The position numbers and the translations under genes were made by a program. This document shows, piece by piece, positions 9,051-17,727 of a stretch of 64,000 nt of DNA. Source of the stretch: JANQRZ01 sp965214485 (GTDB lineage Bacteria; Bacteroidota; Rhodothermia; Rhodothermales; JANQRZ01); assembly GCA_965214485.1 (NCBI GenBank), contig CBDCBW010000018.1:1-64000 (forward strand), given 5' to 3'. Each line of letters begins with the position of its first letter. Positions within the stretch are counted from its first letter, which is position 1. Below the pieces are notes generated by a model. It did no database searches, was not told the origin of the DNA, and saw only the letters and a list, made by a program, of their open reading frames with translations.

Positions 9051-10250
9051 ATGACTTCTTTCTTCAACCGCGCCCTCGCGCTCGGCCTCGCGCTGCTGAG
9101 CACGCCGGCCCTGGCCCAGGGTGATGTCGTCTCAAGCGACGACCCCGACCGGTTCTTCATTCTGATGCAGGGCTTTCGGGAAGGCCCGCTCAGCGGTGCC
9201 GGTCTCTCCTCAGCCTTCGGGGTGAGCGTGGCAGACGTCGGCAGTGCGAATCCGGCATCGCTCAGCGCCTTCGAACGCCCTGAGGTGGGCCTCGCCTACC
9301 GGTTCGAAACGTCCATCCCCGACGGCTACGTCGCCGGGATCGAGTACCAAGCGATGAACGGGGCGCGCCCGCAGAGTGCGGCGGCCGTGGTGCCGCTCGG
9401 CGCGTGGACCCTCGGTGCGAGCTACAGTCAGCGTTACGCAGCAGAGATGGACTTCGGCTGCATCCCCCGTATGACGGAGTCCGATCCCAACAGCGACGAG
9501 ATTGCGTTCTGCGCGACACAGTCGGCCCGGCTGGAGACGGTCTCGCCGCAGGTGGCTTACCGGACCGCGCTCCAGACCGGCAGCGAACTGACGTTCGGCC
9601 TCCGGCTCGGGATCGGCTATGCCCGGATTACGTCCACCATCGACAGCCTGGAGGGCTCGTTCTCGGACGTGGGGGCGCAGGTCGCCGTCGGCGTGCGCTA
9701 CCGGAAGCCGGGCGCGTTCGGGCTGGCCGCCTACTACGAGAGCGCGCTGCGCGTCGAGGGAAGTGCGACGTTCGAGGGTGAGGGGCCGGACCCAACGATC
9801 GGACCAACCGGAGAGGGCGAGCTCGTCGGCGAGATACGAAACCTCGGCCAGTTCGGAGATGCAATTCCGGCCCGCCTCGGGGCGAGCGCCGAGGTCGAGG
9901 TCCGCCCGCGCGTCCGCCTCGGGGCCGACGCCGCCTGGGTGTTTTGGAAGGGCGCGTGGGACAGCGACGAGCAGTTCGAGGACAACGCCGAGGCCGCCCT
10001 CTGGGGCCGGCTCGACCTCTCGGAGCGCGCGCTCGTCTCGGCCGGCTTGCGGTGGCAGGACCGCGACCGCTGGGACAACGGCTTCGAGGACATCGTCGAC
10101 TACAGCGGCCGGGCGATCTACCTCACGGCAGGCGGCGCGCTCACCTTCGACCGCCTCCGCTTCGACGCCGTCGTCGCCGACAGCCACCTGCTCTCGGGCC
10201 AGGAGCAGCGGCAGACCATCGCCAAGCTGGGCGCGAGCGTGCGGCTGTGA
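9051..10250 (+). CDS. outer-membrane protein, FadL/OmpP1-like
   Basis: The 399-residue protein begins with a signal peptide (MTSFFNRALALGLALLSTPALA) if the ATG at 9051 is used. That start is preferred because the upstream in-frame ATGs (8988, 9018, 9036) only add a tail ahead of it. The mature N-terminus (AGLSSAFGVSVADVGSANPASLS) resembles the FadL/OmpP1 plug motif with its NPA-type sequence. The rest alternates as long beta-strands, ending KLGASVRL. Long-chain hydrophobic solute transport is a family-level guess. It follows the small porin by 99 bp in the same direction and is convergent with the release-factor homologue. Confidence 0.65.
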   Translation: MTSFFNRALALGLALLSTPALAQGDVVSSDDPDRFFILMQGFREGPLSGAGLSSAFGVSVADVGSANPASLSAFERPEVGLAYRFETSIPDGYVAGIEYQAMNGARPQSAAAVVPLGAWTLGASYSQRYAAEMDFGCIPRMTESDPNSDEIAFCATQSARLETVSPQVAYRTALQTGSELTFGLRLGIGYARITSTIDSLEGSFSDVGAQVAVGVRYRKPGAFGLAAYYESALRVEGSATFEGEGPDPTIGPTGEGELVGEIRNLGQFGDAIPARLGASAEVEVRPRVRLGADAAWVFWKGAWDSDEQFEDNAEAALWGRLDLSERALVSAGLRWQDRDRWDNGFEDIVDYSGRAIYLTAGGALTFDRLRFDAVVADSHLLSGQEQRQTIAKLGASVRL

Positions 10251-10306
10251 ACGACGTAGGGGCGACGCATGCGCCGCCCCTACGGGTTTGCGAGCAAGGC
10301 AGGGTG

Positions 10307-11497
10307 CTAGAACCGCAGCAGGGCGGCGGCGGGGCCGAAGTCCTGCATCCGAGCCCGGGCGGCGTCGCTGCGGACGAGCTCGAGCGAAGCGCCCTGCTCG
10401 AGGGCTCGCTCCAGCATCAGCTCGAACAGGTCGCTCTCGGGGAAGACCTCGTTGCCGGTCATCGGGTGCGCGCCGGAGGTCTGGGAGGTCAGCATCCCCG
10501 TCTCGCGGTCGATGCCTCCGGGAATTTGCTGCTCGTCGTCGAGGAGCAGGGTCATCACGCGCTGCTGGTTGAGCATGTCGAGCGTCTCTTCGAGCCCGGC
10601 GACGGCCTTCGTCGTGAGAAGCGCCTGCACCTGCTCGAGCGTTTCGAGCTCCTCGCGCTCCTCGACCTCGCGCTGGATCGGCTCGGCCTTTTCGGCGACC
10701 TCGGCGGTCGAGGCGTTGATGTCGCACTGGAAGCTCGCCGCGACGCGCTCGCGGGTGTGCTGCTCGAGGGCGTCGAGGAAGGGGGCCTCCATGTCGGTGG
10801 GGGCTGCGTAGATGAGGTGGCGCACGCCGAGCTTCTTGCTGAGGAGCTGCAGGGCGTGGGCGGCGCGCTTGGCCTGCTCCTTCCGGTACTCGGCCTGCTT
10901 GTCCTGGCGCTGGTCCTTCGTCTGGAAGTCGTCCGTCAGAATCTCGCGGCCCTCGAGCTCGAAGACCTCCTCGACGAGGCCGATCTGGCTGAAGAAGAAC
11001 CGCATCTGCTTCTGGCTCAGCACCGCGATCCCGAAGCGGTCGTGCTCGTCGCGGACGCGGACGAGCGGGCGGACGTAGGGCCGCCGGTCCACGTACGCCA
11101 TCGTCGGAATGTCGATGGCGATGCCGAACTGCCGGAACAGCCCGATGGCTTCGCAGGCGTAGAACACGAGCCCGCGCCCGGTCCGGGGGATGCCCCGGCG
11201 CAGCGCTTCCTCGGTCCGGTTGAGCTCGTTCTGCACCTGCCCCGGCTCGTACTGCCCGTCGGCGTGGTCGAGGGCCTGGCGGGCGACGTCTTTGAACGCG
11301 ATCTGCCACGCGTCGCCGACGCGCATCTCGGGGGTCAGCTTCATGAAGAGGGAGAGCACCGGCGCGTCGGCGCTCTCGATCGCGGCGAGCTCCGTGAGGT
11401 GGTCGGCGTCGAGGTAGTGGAATCCGGGGGTGGTCGTGCGCTCTTCGAGCTCGGCGATGAGGGCGTCGCGGAGGTCCGGGGTCAGGGCGTTGCTCAT
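10307..11497 (-). CDS. bacterial archaeo-eukaryotic release-factor-like protein (baeRF type)
   Basis: The 396 residues have the layout of bacterial eRF1/Vms1-related (baeRF) proteins, which are thought to act on stalled or alternative ribosome states. There is an N-terminal alpha/beta domain (VLSLFMKLTPEMRVGDAW to GRGLVFYACEAIGLFRQFGI). A central RNase H-like release-factor domain follows (PLVRVRDEHDRFGIAVLSQKQ to LEQHTRERVAASFQCDINAS). The C-terminal L7Ae-like domain is marked by GGIDRETGMLTSQ, an FPESDLFELMLERALEQGAS stretch and a final FGPAAALLRF. The exact baeRF family and whether it releases peptides cannot be told by eye. Its ATG overlaps the stop of the sigma-factor gene (ATGA), so the two are translationally coupled. 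Confidence 0.7.
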   Translation of the reverse strand: MSNALTPDLRDALIAELEERTTTPGFHYLDADHLTELAAIESADAPVLSLFMKLTPEMRVGDAWQIAFKDVARQALDHADGQYEPGQVQNELNRTEEALRRGIPRTGRGLVFYACEAIGLFRQFGIAIDIPTMAYVDRRPYVRPLVRVRDEHDRFGIAVLSQKQMRFFFSQIGLVEEVFELEGREILTDDFQTKDQRQDKQAEYRKEQAKRAAHALQLLSKKLGVRHLIYAAPTDMEAPFLDALEQHTRERVAASFQCDINASTAEVAEKAEPIQREVEEREELETLEQVQALLTTKAVAGLEETLDMLNQQRVMTLLLDDEQQIPGGIDRETGMLTSQTSGAHPMTGNEVFPESDLFELMLERALEQGASLELVRSDAARARMQDFGPAAALLRF

Positions 11498-12288
11498 GCG
11501 TTCGGGGCGTTTTCGGTGTCGGAGTCAGGGGAAGGGTAGTCGCCGGGATAGGCCGGGTTGTCACGGACCGGCTCGCCGGTGTAGCTGTCGATGGGGTTGT
11601 CCTCGGCGACCTCGCTCACGTCGGTCGAGCCGATGTACTGCCGCAGGTGGACGCGGGCCTCGCCGAGCGCCTCGGCGGTGTCCCGGAGCGAGTATTCCAT
11701 GATCTGCGCGATCTCGGGGAGCGAGAGCTCGAACTCGTCGTGGAACTCGATGATCTGCCGCCGCTCGCCGGTCAGCCCACTGGCTCCGAGGTGGTTCAAC
11801 TCGTCCTGCGTCAGCACGCGCGAGGCGTCGACCTCGACATCGGCGGGCTGCCGGCTCGGGATCAGCTCCTCGTAGGTCGTCACGTCGAAGGGCTGGTAGA
11901 ACTCGTAGAGCCCTTCCTCGACGCCATCGACCTCCTGGACCGGCACCTCGGCGTCGAGCGAGATCGCCTTCTGCGTGTCGTACTGCTTCTCGCTGCGGAC
12001 GATGCGGTTGAGCTCGCGGTACTGAATCCCGAGCAGCCACGCCCGCAGGCTCATCTGCTCGGGGTCGTAGCGCGCCCGGTTGTCGAAGGCGCGGACGAGC
12101 GCAGCCCCGGCGAGCTCTTCGGGGGTGAGCATCCGCCCGCGGAGGTCGCCGTCGGCGAGGCGAGCGGAAACCTTGCGACGGGCCGCGTCCATGAGGGTGT
12201 CCTGGTAGGGGGCGAGGGCTTCCTCGAAGGCGTCGCGGTCCCCGTCGAGGGCGCGCTGCCAGAGGCCGGGGTCGGGAGTGGGAGGCAT
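11494..12288 (-). CDS. RNA polymerase sigma factor, ECF-like
   Basis: The 264-residue protein has sigma-70 region 2 (LWQRALDGDRDAFEEALAPY to SLRAWLLGIQYRELNRIVRS). After an unusually long acidic linker (about residues 125-170) comes a region 4 helix-turn-helix (LTGERRQIIEFHDEFELSLPEI, AQIMEYSLRDTAEALGEARV). It also has an acidic, Pro/Asp-rich C-terminal tail after region 4. Both the linker and the tail are longer than in a typical 180-200 residue ECF factor. No anti-sigma gene is adjacent. Instead it is coupled by a 4-nt overlap to the baeRF gene, which suggests a shared stress or translation-quality role (inference). Confidence 0.75.
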   Translation of the reverse strand: MPPTPDPGLWQRALDGDRDAFEEALAPYQDTLMDAARRKVSARLADGDLRGRMLTPEELAGAALVRAFDNRARYDPEQMSLRAWLLGIQYRELNRIVRSEKQYDTQKAISLDAEVPVQEVDGVEEGLYEFYQPFDVTTYEELIPSRQPADVEVDASRVLTQDELNHLGASGLTGERRQIIEFHDEFELSLPEIAQIMEYSLRDTAEALGEARVHLRQYIGSTDVSEVAEDNPIDSYTGEPVRDNPAYPGDYPSPDSDTENAPNA

Positions 12289-12431
12289 GAGAGGGGCGGA
12301 GCGAATAGAAAGAAGTGGTCTTACCGGTGGTACCCTACTTTTAATGACGGCGCGGCGGGATGGGTCCCGGGGTCGGTGAGTACCTCACGAGCTACCGAGG
12401 CTGCCGTGCCCTGCGCCTACCGCCCACCGAC

Positions 12432-13457
12432 CTACTGAACCGCCGGCAGTCCGAGTGTCGCCACGACCGGGAAGTGGTCCGAGACCGAACGCGGGTCGTG
12501 GAGGTGGACGAAGTCCACGGCGCGGATCGCCCGGTAGAGCCGAGGGGAGAGGAGGACGTGGTCGAGCGACGACAGCTCGCCCGCGTCGATCTCGTCGTTG
12601 CGGTTGCGGTCGTAGTAGGCCGTGAAACGCTCAGCCTGCGGCACGTCGGCGGCGACGTTGCGGAGGTCGTCCTCCGGCCCCGGCCCGGCCCGGCGGATCG
12701 TGGCGAGGACCTCGGTGATGGGGAAGCTCCCGGCGCGGTCCGGCACGGCGTCGTCGAAGTCGTTCAGGTCGCCGAGGACGGCCACGGCGCGGCCCGCCGC
12801 CACCTCCCGCTCGACGAGGCGGCGGATGACCTCGGCCTGCGCCTCGCGCCGGGGCTTGCGCTCGACGTCGTCGGGCCTCGCGAGGAAGTGGACCCCGATG
12901 AGCGTCGTCGGAATCCCGCCGAGGTCGAGCCGCGCCCACAGGTTCTTGCTCACGCCGTAGTCCTGCCGCGTCGTGCCCACCGGCGCGCGCTCGTCCGTGC
13001 GCCCGACCTCGTCCACCGGAATCCGCGAGAGCAGCCCCACGTCCTGACCCGTGAAGGTGTCCCGGCCCGGGACGAGGTACGTCGTGTACCCCAGGCCGGC
13101 GAGGCTCTCCGCCACGAGCATCTCCAGCGTCTCCAGGTTCTCGACCTCTTGCAGCATCAGCACGTCCGCGCCGAGCGCACGGATGACGCGGGCGACCGAG
13201 TCGCGGTGCGCCCGGGCCAGGGCCGGGTCGCCCTTCCACGCGAAGTCTGCCTGCCCCTCGCCGTCGAGGCCGTCGAAGAGGAACTCCGCGTTGAAAGTGG
13301 CGAGACGGATCCCGCTGCTCGGCGGCTCGTGCCTGCCCTGTCCAAGCACGACGGTCTCGCTCGGCTGTGCAGCCCGGCGCAGGCATCCGCCCGCAAGCAC
13401 CACCGTGAGCGAGACGACAAACAGGACGAGGACGAACGCGAAGAGGCGGCGGGGCAT
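12432..13457 (-). CDS. lipoprotein of the endonuclease/exonuclease/phosphatase family
   Basis: The 341 residues start with a lipoprotein signal (MPRRLFAFVLVLFVVSLTVV then LAGGC, lipobox Cys25). A complete EEP fold follows: RLATFNAEFLF with the metal-binding Asn, MLQEVENLETL with the catalytic Glu, GVHFLARPDDVERKP, AVAVLGDLNDFDDAVPD, SSLDHVLLSP, and a final VSDHFPVVATL with the general-base His. All key residues are present, so it should hydrolyse phosphodiesters or phosphomonoesters in the periplasm or at a membrane surface. The substrate is unknown. A TATCTTTG promoter box lies 23-30 bp upstream. Confidence 0.88.
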   Translation of the reverse strand: MPRRLFAFVLVLFVVSLTVVLAGGCLRRAAQPSETVVLGQGRHEPPSSGIRLATFNAEFLFDGLDGEGQADFAWKGDPALARAHRDSVARVIRALGADVLMLQEVENLETLEMLVAESLAGLGYTTYLVPGRDTFTGQDVGLLSRIPVDEVGRTDERAPVGTTRQDYGVSKNLWARLDLGGIPTTLIGVHFLARPDDVERKPRREAQAEVIRRLVEREVAAGRAVAVLGDLNDFDDAVPDRAGSFPITEVLATIRRAGPGPEDDLRNVAADVPQAERFTAYYDRNRNDEIDAGELSSLDHVLLSPRLYRAIRAVDFVHLHDPRSVSDHFPVVATLGLPAVQ

Positions 13458-13479
13458 CAGGCGGGGGAGAGGAGGGCTG

Positions 13480-13487
13480 CAAAGATA
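13480..13487 (-). promoter_or_regulatory. Bacteroidota-type -7 box of the EEP lipoprotein gene
   Basis: On the minus strand TATCTTTG matches TAnnTTTG exactly, 23 bp before the ATG. A T-rich -33 region (TTTTTATG) lies about 20 bp further upstream. Confidence 0.5.
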
Positions 13488-13513
13488 GGCCGCCCGCCGG
13501 GCATAAAAACGGC

Positions 13514-13543
13514 GAAGGGCGCACCGGAACCGGTACGCCCTTC
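13514..13543 (-). terminator. intrinsic terminator of the cell-wall hydrolase gene
   Basis: The 8-bp stem GAAGGGCG/CGCCCTTC (13514-13521 with 13536-13543), extended by ACCGG/CCGGT, is followed on the minus strand by GCCGTTTTTATG, a proper T-tract. Confidence 0.8.
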
Positions 13544-13568
13544 GGAAAGGGAAGCGACGAAGGCCAGG

Positions 13569-14192
13569 CTAGGAAACACCGGAATAGAAGCGGAAGCGCT
13601 TGGGGTCGATGTCGCGGTCTAGCGAGACGGGGCGCTTGCCGCCGGCCCAAGCGGGCTTCAGGCTGCCCCGCATCGAGCGCTCGCTGTAGAAGTGGCGCGT
13701 CGTCTTGGCGAAGGGCCGCTCGTAGGCCGGAGCGTGCAGGACGTCGTAGGCGATGAACAGCGCCGTCTGCCATCCCTTCGCCTTCGAGCCGAAGTCGAGG
13801 CTCGAGTAATACCCGCGCTTCGGGCTGCCTGCGTTGAAGGCACTGAACTGCCACGGGTCGAGGACGGCGTCGCGGTAAGACGAACGGCTCCGGTAGCCGG
13901 TCTCGACGCGGTTGCGGACGACCCACGCGACGAGCTCCTGCTCGTCGGGGCGCTTCGTCTCGGAGTAGATGCAGCGGGCCAGCCACAGCACGTCGTCCCT
14001 TACCTCTTCGCTTGCGAACTCCGTGTTCTTGACGGAGACCTCCTGGGTGAGCGGTGCCGCATCAACGGCGGGCATCGTCTCGGCCAGGGTGTCCCGGTCC
14101 ACAGCGTTAAAAACGAGAGAAAGAGCGAGTAGCAACACCGAGAGGACGACACCGGCTGCGCCGAGCACTCGCTTATTAGCGAAAAGCTTCAT
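13569..14192 (-). CDS. cell wall hydrolase (SleB/Hydrolase_2-like) with N-terminal anchor
   Basis: The 207 residues start at the ATG at 14192 (MKLFANKRVLGAAG). One hydrophobic segment near residues 10-29 should act as anchor or signal. The domain (DDVLWLARCIYSETKRPDEQ, ELVAWVVRNRVETGYR, RSSYRDAVLDPWQFSAFN) matches the SleB-type lytic transglycosylase fold, including the catalytic-type Glu in IYSETKRP and the VVRNRV helix. It ends RHFYSERSMRGS and RFRFYSGVS. The expected role is peptidoglycan cleavage. A strong terminator follows. The upstream 450 bp has several tandem duplications. Confidence 0.8.
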   Translation of the reverse strand: MKLFANKRVLGAAGVVLSVLLLALSLVFNAVDRDTLAETMPAVDAAPLTQEVSVKNTEFASEEVRDDVLWLARCIYSETKRPDEQELVAWVVRNRVETGYRSRSSYRDAVLDPWQFSAFNAGSPKRGYYSSLDFGSKAKGWQTALFIAYDVLHAPAYERPFAKTTRHFYSERSMRGSLKPAWAGGKRPVSLDRDIDPKRFRFYSGVS

Positions 14193-14311
14193 AGAGCAGA
14201 GAGGGTTGGTTCCTGAGGTCGGAAGTCCGGTACGGTCTGGGATACCGGATGGGATGCCTGTGGGCGCAGGAGTAGCTAATTTCCTGCCAGATCGTTCTAG
14301 TCGAGAGGAGG

Positions 14312-14359
14312 CATGGTGTAGGATCACAGTGGAGACATGGTGTAGGATCACAGTGGAGA
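14312..14359. repeat. perfect 24-bp tandem duplication
   Basis: Two identical 24-bp copies abut (14312-14335 and 14336-14359), about 120 bp upstream of the hydrolase gene on the minus strand. Confidence 0.95.
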
Positions 14360-14603
14360 GACGCAAGACCCCAGCCCGCCGGGTCACGCGCCGCTAAACA
14401 GGCACGCACTGCTAAACAGGAAAGTAGGCCATGTGTTCAGCGCTTCTGTGTGAAAACGGTTTAGACCTCTAGAAAACGCGTTATACCCGTCTTGCGGCCT
14501 GTCCATAGCGTGTTTTTCCCAACGGCGCTGCGACCCTGGCACCTTTCGTCGCCGTCTCGTACACTGCCCGCCCGACGTAGGACCGACCTGCCTCAGGGGC
14601 CTA

Positions 14604-14637
14604 ACAGTGAAGGGTTCTAAACAGTGAAGGGTTCTAA
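14604..14637. repeat. perfect 17-bp tandem duplication at the pdxB start
   Basis: The unit ACAGTGAAGGGTTCTAA occurs twice back to back. A third start of the unit (CAGTGA, 14638-14643) contains the GTG start codon of pdxB, so the duplication multiplies the start-codon context. Confidence 0.95.
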
Positions 14638-14639
14638 CA

Positions 14640-15821
14640 GTGACCGCTTCTCCGCACCGCATCATCGCCGATGCAAACATTCCCTTTGCGCTGAACGCGT
14701 TTGAGCCGTTCGGTCAGGTTCAACTGATCGCGGGGCAGGATGTCGGCCCGCTGGAAGTCGCTGAAGCGGAGGTGCTGCTCGTGCGGAGCGTGACGCGCGT
14801 AAACGAGGCTCTGCTAGGCCGCAGTCCGGTCCGCTTCGTCGGCAGCGCGACGATCGGGACCGACCACGTGGATCGGGGCTATCTGCGAGACCGGGGCATC
14901 GCCTTTGCCCACGCGCCCGGCTCGAACGCGCAGTCGGTCGTCGAGTACGTGCTGGCAGCCCTGCTTTCGGTGTACGCTGGGCAGGACAGTGGGTGGGTGG
15001 AGAGGACAGTCGGCGTCGTCGGTTGTGGACACATCGGTGGGCGGCTCGCGGGGCGTCTGCCCGGCCTCGGCGCGCGGGTGCTCCGGTGCGATCCGCCCCT
15101 CGCTGAAGCCGCCGAGGCAGCGGGACAGCCGCATGATTTCGTCTCTCTGGAAACGGTTCTGGCCGAGGCTGACGTGGTGACGCTCCACACGCCGCTCGCG
15201 CGCTCCGGCCCCCACGCTACACACCACCTCATCGGCGAGCGAGAGCTTGCGGCGATGCGGCCGGACGCGCTCCTCGTCAACGCCTCGCGGGGCGCGGTGG
15301 TGGACAACGCCGCGCTACGCCTCGCGCTCGGTGCCGGGCAGATCGGTGGGGCCGTCCTCGACGTGTGGGAGAACGAGCCGACGCCCGCCCCCGACCTGGT
15401 CCGCCTCACCGCTCTCGCCACGCCGCACATCGCGGGGTATTCGTTCGACGGCAAGGTGCGCGGCACGGCGATGCTCCACCAAGCCCTCGCGCGCTGGCTC
15501 GGCGTGCCGCCGGCGTGGAACCCCGAGTCGGCGCTGGCCGAAGACCTGCCGCCGCTCCAGGCGCCCGACCCTGCGCTCGGCGAACCGGCGTGGCTCGACG
15601 CCCTCGCCCGGCAAGCCTACGACGTCCGCGCCGACGACGCCCGGATGCGCAAGCTGCTCACGTTGCCCGCCGACGAGCGCGGAGCGGCGTTCCACCGGCT
15701 CCGCAAAACCTACCCGCGCCGCCGGGCCTGGGAGCGCCACCGAGTCGCCGAAGCCGAGGTGCCGGAGGCGTACCAGACGGGGGTCGCCGAAGGCCTGGGA
15801 ATCACAATGATTGGCGAGTGA
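14640..15821 (+). CDS. pdxB: 4-phosphoerythronate dehydrogenase
   Basis: PdxB oxidises 4-phospho-D-erythronate, the second step of the DXP-dependent vitamin B6 pathway. The 393 residues start at GTG 14640 (MTASPHRIIADANIPFALNA). The family start IADANIP is present, then VRSVTRVNEALL, GSATIGTDHVD and PGSNAQSVVEYVLAALL. The Rossmann loop is GVVGCGHIGGRLA. Catalytic residues are expected in NASRGAVVDN (Arg), VLDVWENEP (Glu) and TPHIAGYS (His). The C-terminal PdxB dimerisation domain (FDGKVRGTAMLHQALARWLG onward) separates it from SerA-type enzymes. pdxJ, a later step of the same pathway, lies 970 bp downstream on the other strand. Confidence 0.93.
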   Translation: MTASPHRIIADANIPFALNAFEPFGQVQLIAGQDVGPLEVAEAEVLLVRSVTRVNEALLGRSPVRFVGSATIGTDHVDRGYLRDRGIAFAHAPGSNAQSVVEYVLAALLSVYAGQDSGWVERTVGVVGCGHIGGRLAGRLPGLGARVLRCDPPLAEAAEAAGQPHDFVSLETVLAEADVVTLHTPLARSGPHATHHLIGERELAAMRPDALLVNASRGAVVDNAALRLALGAGQIGGAVLDVWENEPTPAPDLVRLTALATPHIAGYSFDGKVRGTAMLHQALARWLGVPPAWNPESALAEDLPPLQAPDPALGEPAWLDALARQAYDVRADDARMRKLLTLPADERGAAFHRLRKTYPRRRAWERHRVAEAEVPEAYQTGVAEGLGITMIGE

Positions 15822-15860
15822 CGAACGACGAGCGTTCAGGGAGCACCCAGTCGTCGCTCG

Positions 15861-16796
15861 TCACACGTCGTAGCCGTAGGACCGGAGGAAGCCCTCGCGG
15901 TTGCGCCAGTCGGCGCGGGCCTTGACGTGGAGCTGGAGGTAGACCTCGGACTCGACGAACGCCTCGATGTCGCGCCGGGCGAACTGCCCGAGCCGCTTCA
16001 GCCCGCTGCCGCCCTTGCCGATCAGGATGCCCTTCTGCGAGTCGCGCTCGACCACGATCTCGGCGTCGATGAAGTCCTTCTCGCCGGGGCGCTCCTCGTA
16101 GGCCACGATGTTGACCTGCGTCGAGTACGGGATCTCGTCGCGGTACAGCTCGAACACCTTTTCGCGGATGATCTCGGCGACGAAGAAGCGCTCGGGGTGC
16201 TCGGAGAGTTGGTCCTTTGGGTAGTAGGGCGGCCCGAGCGGCAAGCGCTCGAGAATCTGACTCCGCACCGTGTCGAGGTTGAACCCCGTCTTGGCCGAAA
16301 CCGGGATCACGGCGTCGAAGGCGCGGAGGGCGTTGTACGTCGAGACGAGCGGGAGGGCCTCCTCCTGCGCGATCAGGTCGATCTTGTTGAGCAGCAGGAT
16401 CGCCGGGCGGTCGCCGATGCGCTGGATGGCCTCGTCCGGTGTGCCCGCGTGCGAGGCATCGACCATGAAGAGGAGCACGTCGGCGTCGCCCACCGCGAAG
16501 TCGACCGCGTGCATCATTGCCTCGTGCAGGCGGTACTTCGGGCGGACGATGCCGGGGGTGTCGAGAAACACGATTTGATACGGCGGCTGCTCGCCGTCTC
16601 CGTCGCCCGAAAGGATGCCGAGGACGCGGTGCCGCGTCGTGCTCGGCTTGGCGGTCACGATCGAGAGCTTGCGCCCGACGAGCGCGTTCATCAGCGTCGA
16701 CTTGCCGACGTTCGGCGGGCCGACGAGCGCGACGTACCCGCTCCGGTGGGTCGGGTCGAAAGCGAAGTCTTCGGGCGAGGGGAGGTCGTCAGGCAT
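15861..16796 (-). CDS. era: GTPase Era
   Basis: Era is an essential GTPase that binds the 3' end of 16S rRNA during 30S maturation. The 311 residues have G1 GPPNVGKST (26-34), G2 around TTRHRV, G3 DTPG, G4 NKID and G5 SAKTG, then a KH domain (EIVVERDSQKGILIGKGGSG and LGQFARRDIEAFV) that binds RNA. The C-terminus ends in the usual DWRNREGFLRSYGYD. A 15-20 residue N-terminal extension (MPDDLPSPEDFAFDPTHR) is unusual but starts at the only sensible ATG. It overlaps pdxJ upstream by 8 nt, indicating one operon pdxJ-era. Confidence 0.96.
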   Translation of the reverse strand: MPDDLPSPEDFAFDPTHRSGYVALVGPPNVGKSTLMNALVGRKLSIVTAKPSTTRHRVLGILSGDGDGEQPPYQIVFLDTPGIVRPKYRLHEAMMHAVDFAVGDADVLLFMVDASHAGTPDEAIQRIGDRPAILLLNKIDLIAQEEALPLVSTYNALRAFDAVIPVSAKTGFNLDTVRSQILERLPLGPPYYPKDQLSEHPERFFVAEIIREKVFELYRDEIPYSTQVNIVAYEERPGEKDFIDAEIVVERDSQKGILIGKGGSGLKRLGQFARRDIEAFVESEVYLQLHVKARADWRNREGFLRSYGYDV

Positions 16797-17586
16797 GGAC
16801 GGCGCAGAGAATCTGCTGGTAGGCGCGCACGGCGGCGGGGAGGCCGAGCCGCAGCGCGTCGGCGGTGAGGGCGTGGCCGATGGAGACTTCGAGCACGCCG
16901 GGGACGGCGCGGGTGAACGGCCCGAGGTTGTCGAGGTTCAGGTCGTGCCCCGCGTTGACGCCGAGGCCCGCTGCCTGCGCGGCGCGAGCCGCAGCGGCGG
17001 AGCGGGCCAGCTCGGCGGACGCATCGCCGTCCGTGAATGCGACGGCGTACGGTTCGGTGTAGAGCTCGACCCGGTCCGCGCCCACGCCGGCGGCCTCCGC
17101 CATCGCTTCGGCGTCGGCGTCCATGAACAGGCTGACCCGGCAGCTGAGGTCGTGCAGCCGTGCGATGACGGGGCGCAGCCGCCCCGCGTCGCGGGCGAGG
17201 TCCCAGCCGTGGTCCGAGGTCCGCTGCCCCGGCGCGTCCGGCACGAGCGTGACCTGCGCCACACCGCCGACTTTGCAGGCTTCTTCGACGAGCGCGAGGA
17301 AACCGGGATACGTGCCCCACGGCTGCTCTTCTCTCTCGGCAAACGGGTTGCCCTCGATGTTGAGCTCGGCGAGGCCCCCGGCGGCGAGCAGCCGGGCCAG
17401 TGCCGTCACATCGCGCGGCCTGGTGTGCCGCCCATCGGGCCGGGGATGCACCGTCAGCCCGTCGGCTCCGGCGTCGAGGCACAGCCGGGCAGCGTGCTCG
17501 ACGCTGGGCAGGTCGAGGTCGCGGGCGTTGCGCAGGAGCGCCACCTTGTTGAGGTTGACGCTGAGGGCCGTTTTTCCAGCAGGCAT
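16789..17586 (-). CDS. pdxJ: pyridoxine 5'-phosphate synthase
   Basis: PdxJ condenses 1-deoxyxylulose-5-phosphate with aminoacetone phosphate to give pyridoxine phosphate. The 265 residues start at ATG 17586 (MPAGKTALSVNLNKVALLRN); the open frame further upstream adds a non-family tail. Signature segments are GLTVHPRPDGRHTR (phosphate and catalytic His), ELNIEGNPF (catalytic Glu), QVTLVPDAPGQRTSDHGWDL, RVSLFMDAD, ELYTEPYA, and GLGVNAGHDLNLDNL (catalytic His). It is the first gene of a pdxJ-era operon, with a promoter-like TTG-N16-TATCTTG upstream. Confidence 0.95.
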   Translation of the reverse strand: MPAGKTALSVNLNKVALLRNARDLDLPSVEHAARLCLDAGADGLTVHPRPDGRHTRPRDVTALARLLAAGGLAELNIEGNPFAEREEQPWGTYPGFLALVEEACKVGGVAQVTLVPDAPGQRTSDHGWDLARDAGRLRPVIARLHDLSCRVSLFMDADAEAMAEAAGVGADRVELYTEPYAVAFTDGDASAELARSAAAARAAQAAGLGVNAGHDLNLDNLGPFTRAVPGVLEVSIGHALTADALRLGLPAAVRAYQQILCAVHA

Positions 17587-17609
17587 AGCGAGGCGGGAGG
17601 CACGGCGCT

Positions 17610-17635
17610 CAAGATACAGCGCGCCCCGAGGGCAA
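17610..17635 (-). promoter_or_regulatory. putative pdxJ-era promoter
   Basis: On the minus strand TTG (17635-17633) and TATCTTG (17616-17610) are 16 bp apart, and the box ends 23 bp before the pdxJ ATG. This fits the Bacteroidota -33/-7 layout. Confidence 0.4.
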
Positions 17636-17727
17636 CAGGCGAGGGCCGCCCCGCGCGCTGCGAGACAGCCCTCTCGGTCTTCAGACTTCGGACCATCCAA
17701 ACTCCGGATCGTCCATCTAAAATCGGC

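Larger units (their letters stand above)
14193..14639. other. 447-bp divergent intergenic region with short tandem duplications
   Basis: No gene is seen between the cell-wall hydrolase and pdxB. The stretch is AT-richer than its surroundings. It holds a perfect 24-bp tandem pair (14312-14359), a spaced pair of GCTAAACAGG (14393-14402, 14411-14420) and a 17-bp tandem pair at the pdxB start (14604-14637). It presumably holds both divergent promoters. Confidence 0.6.
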
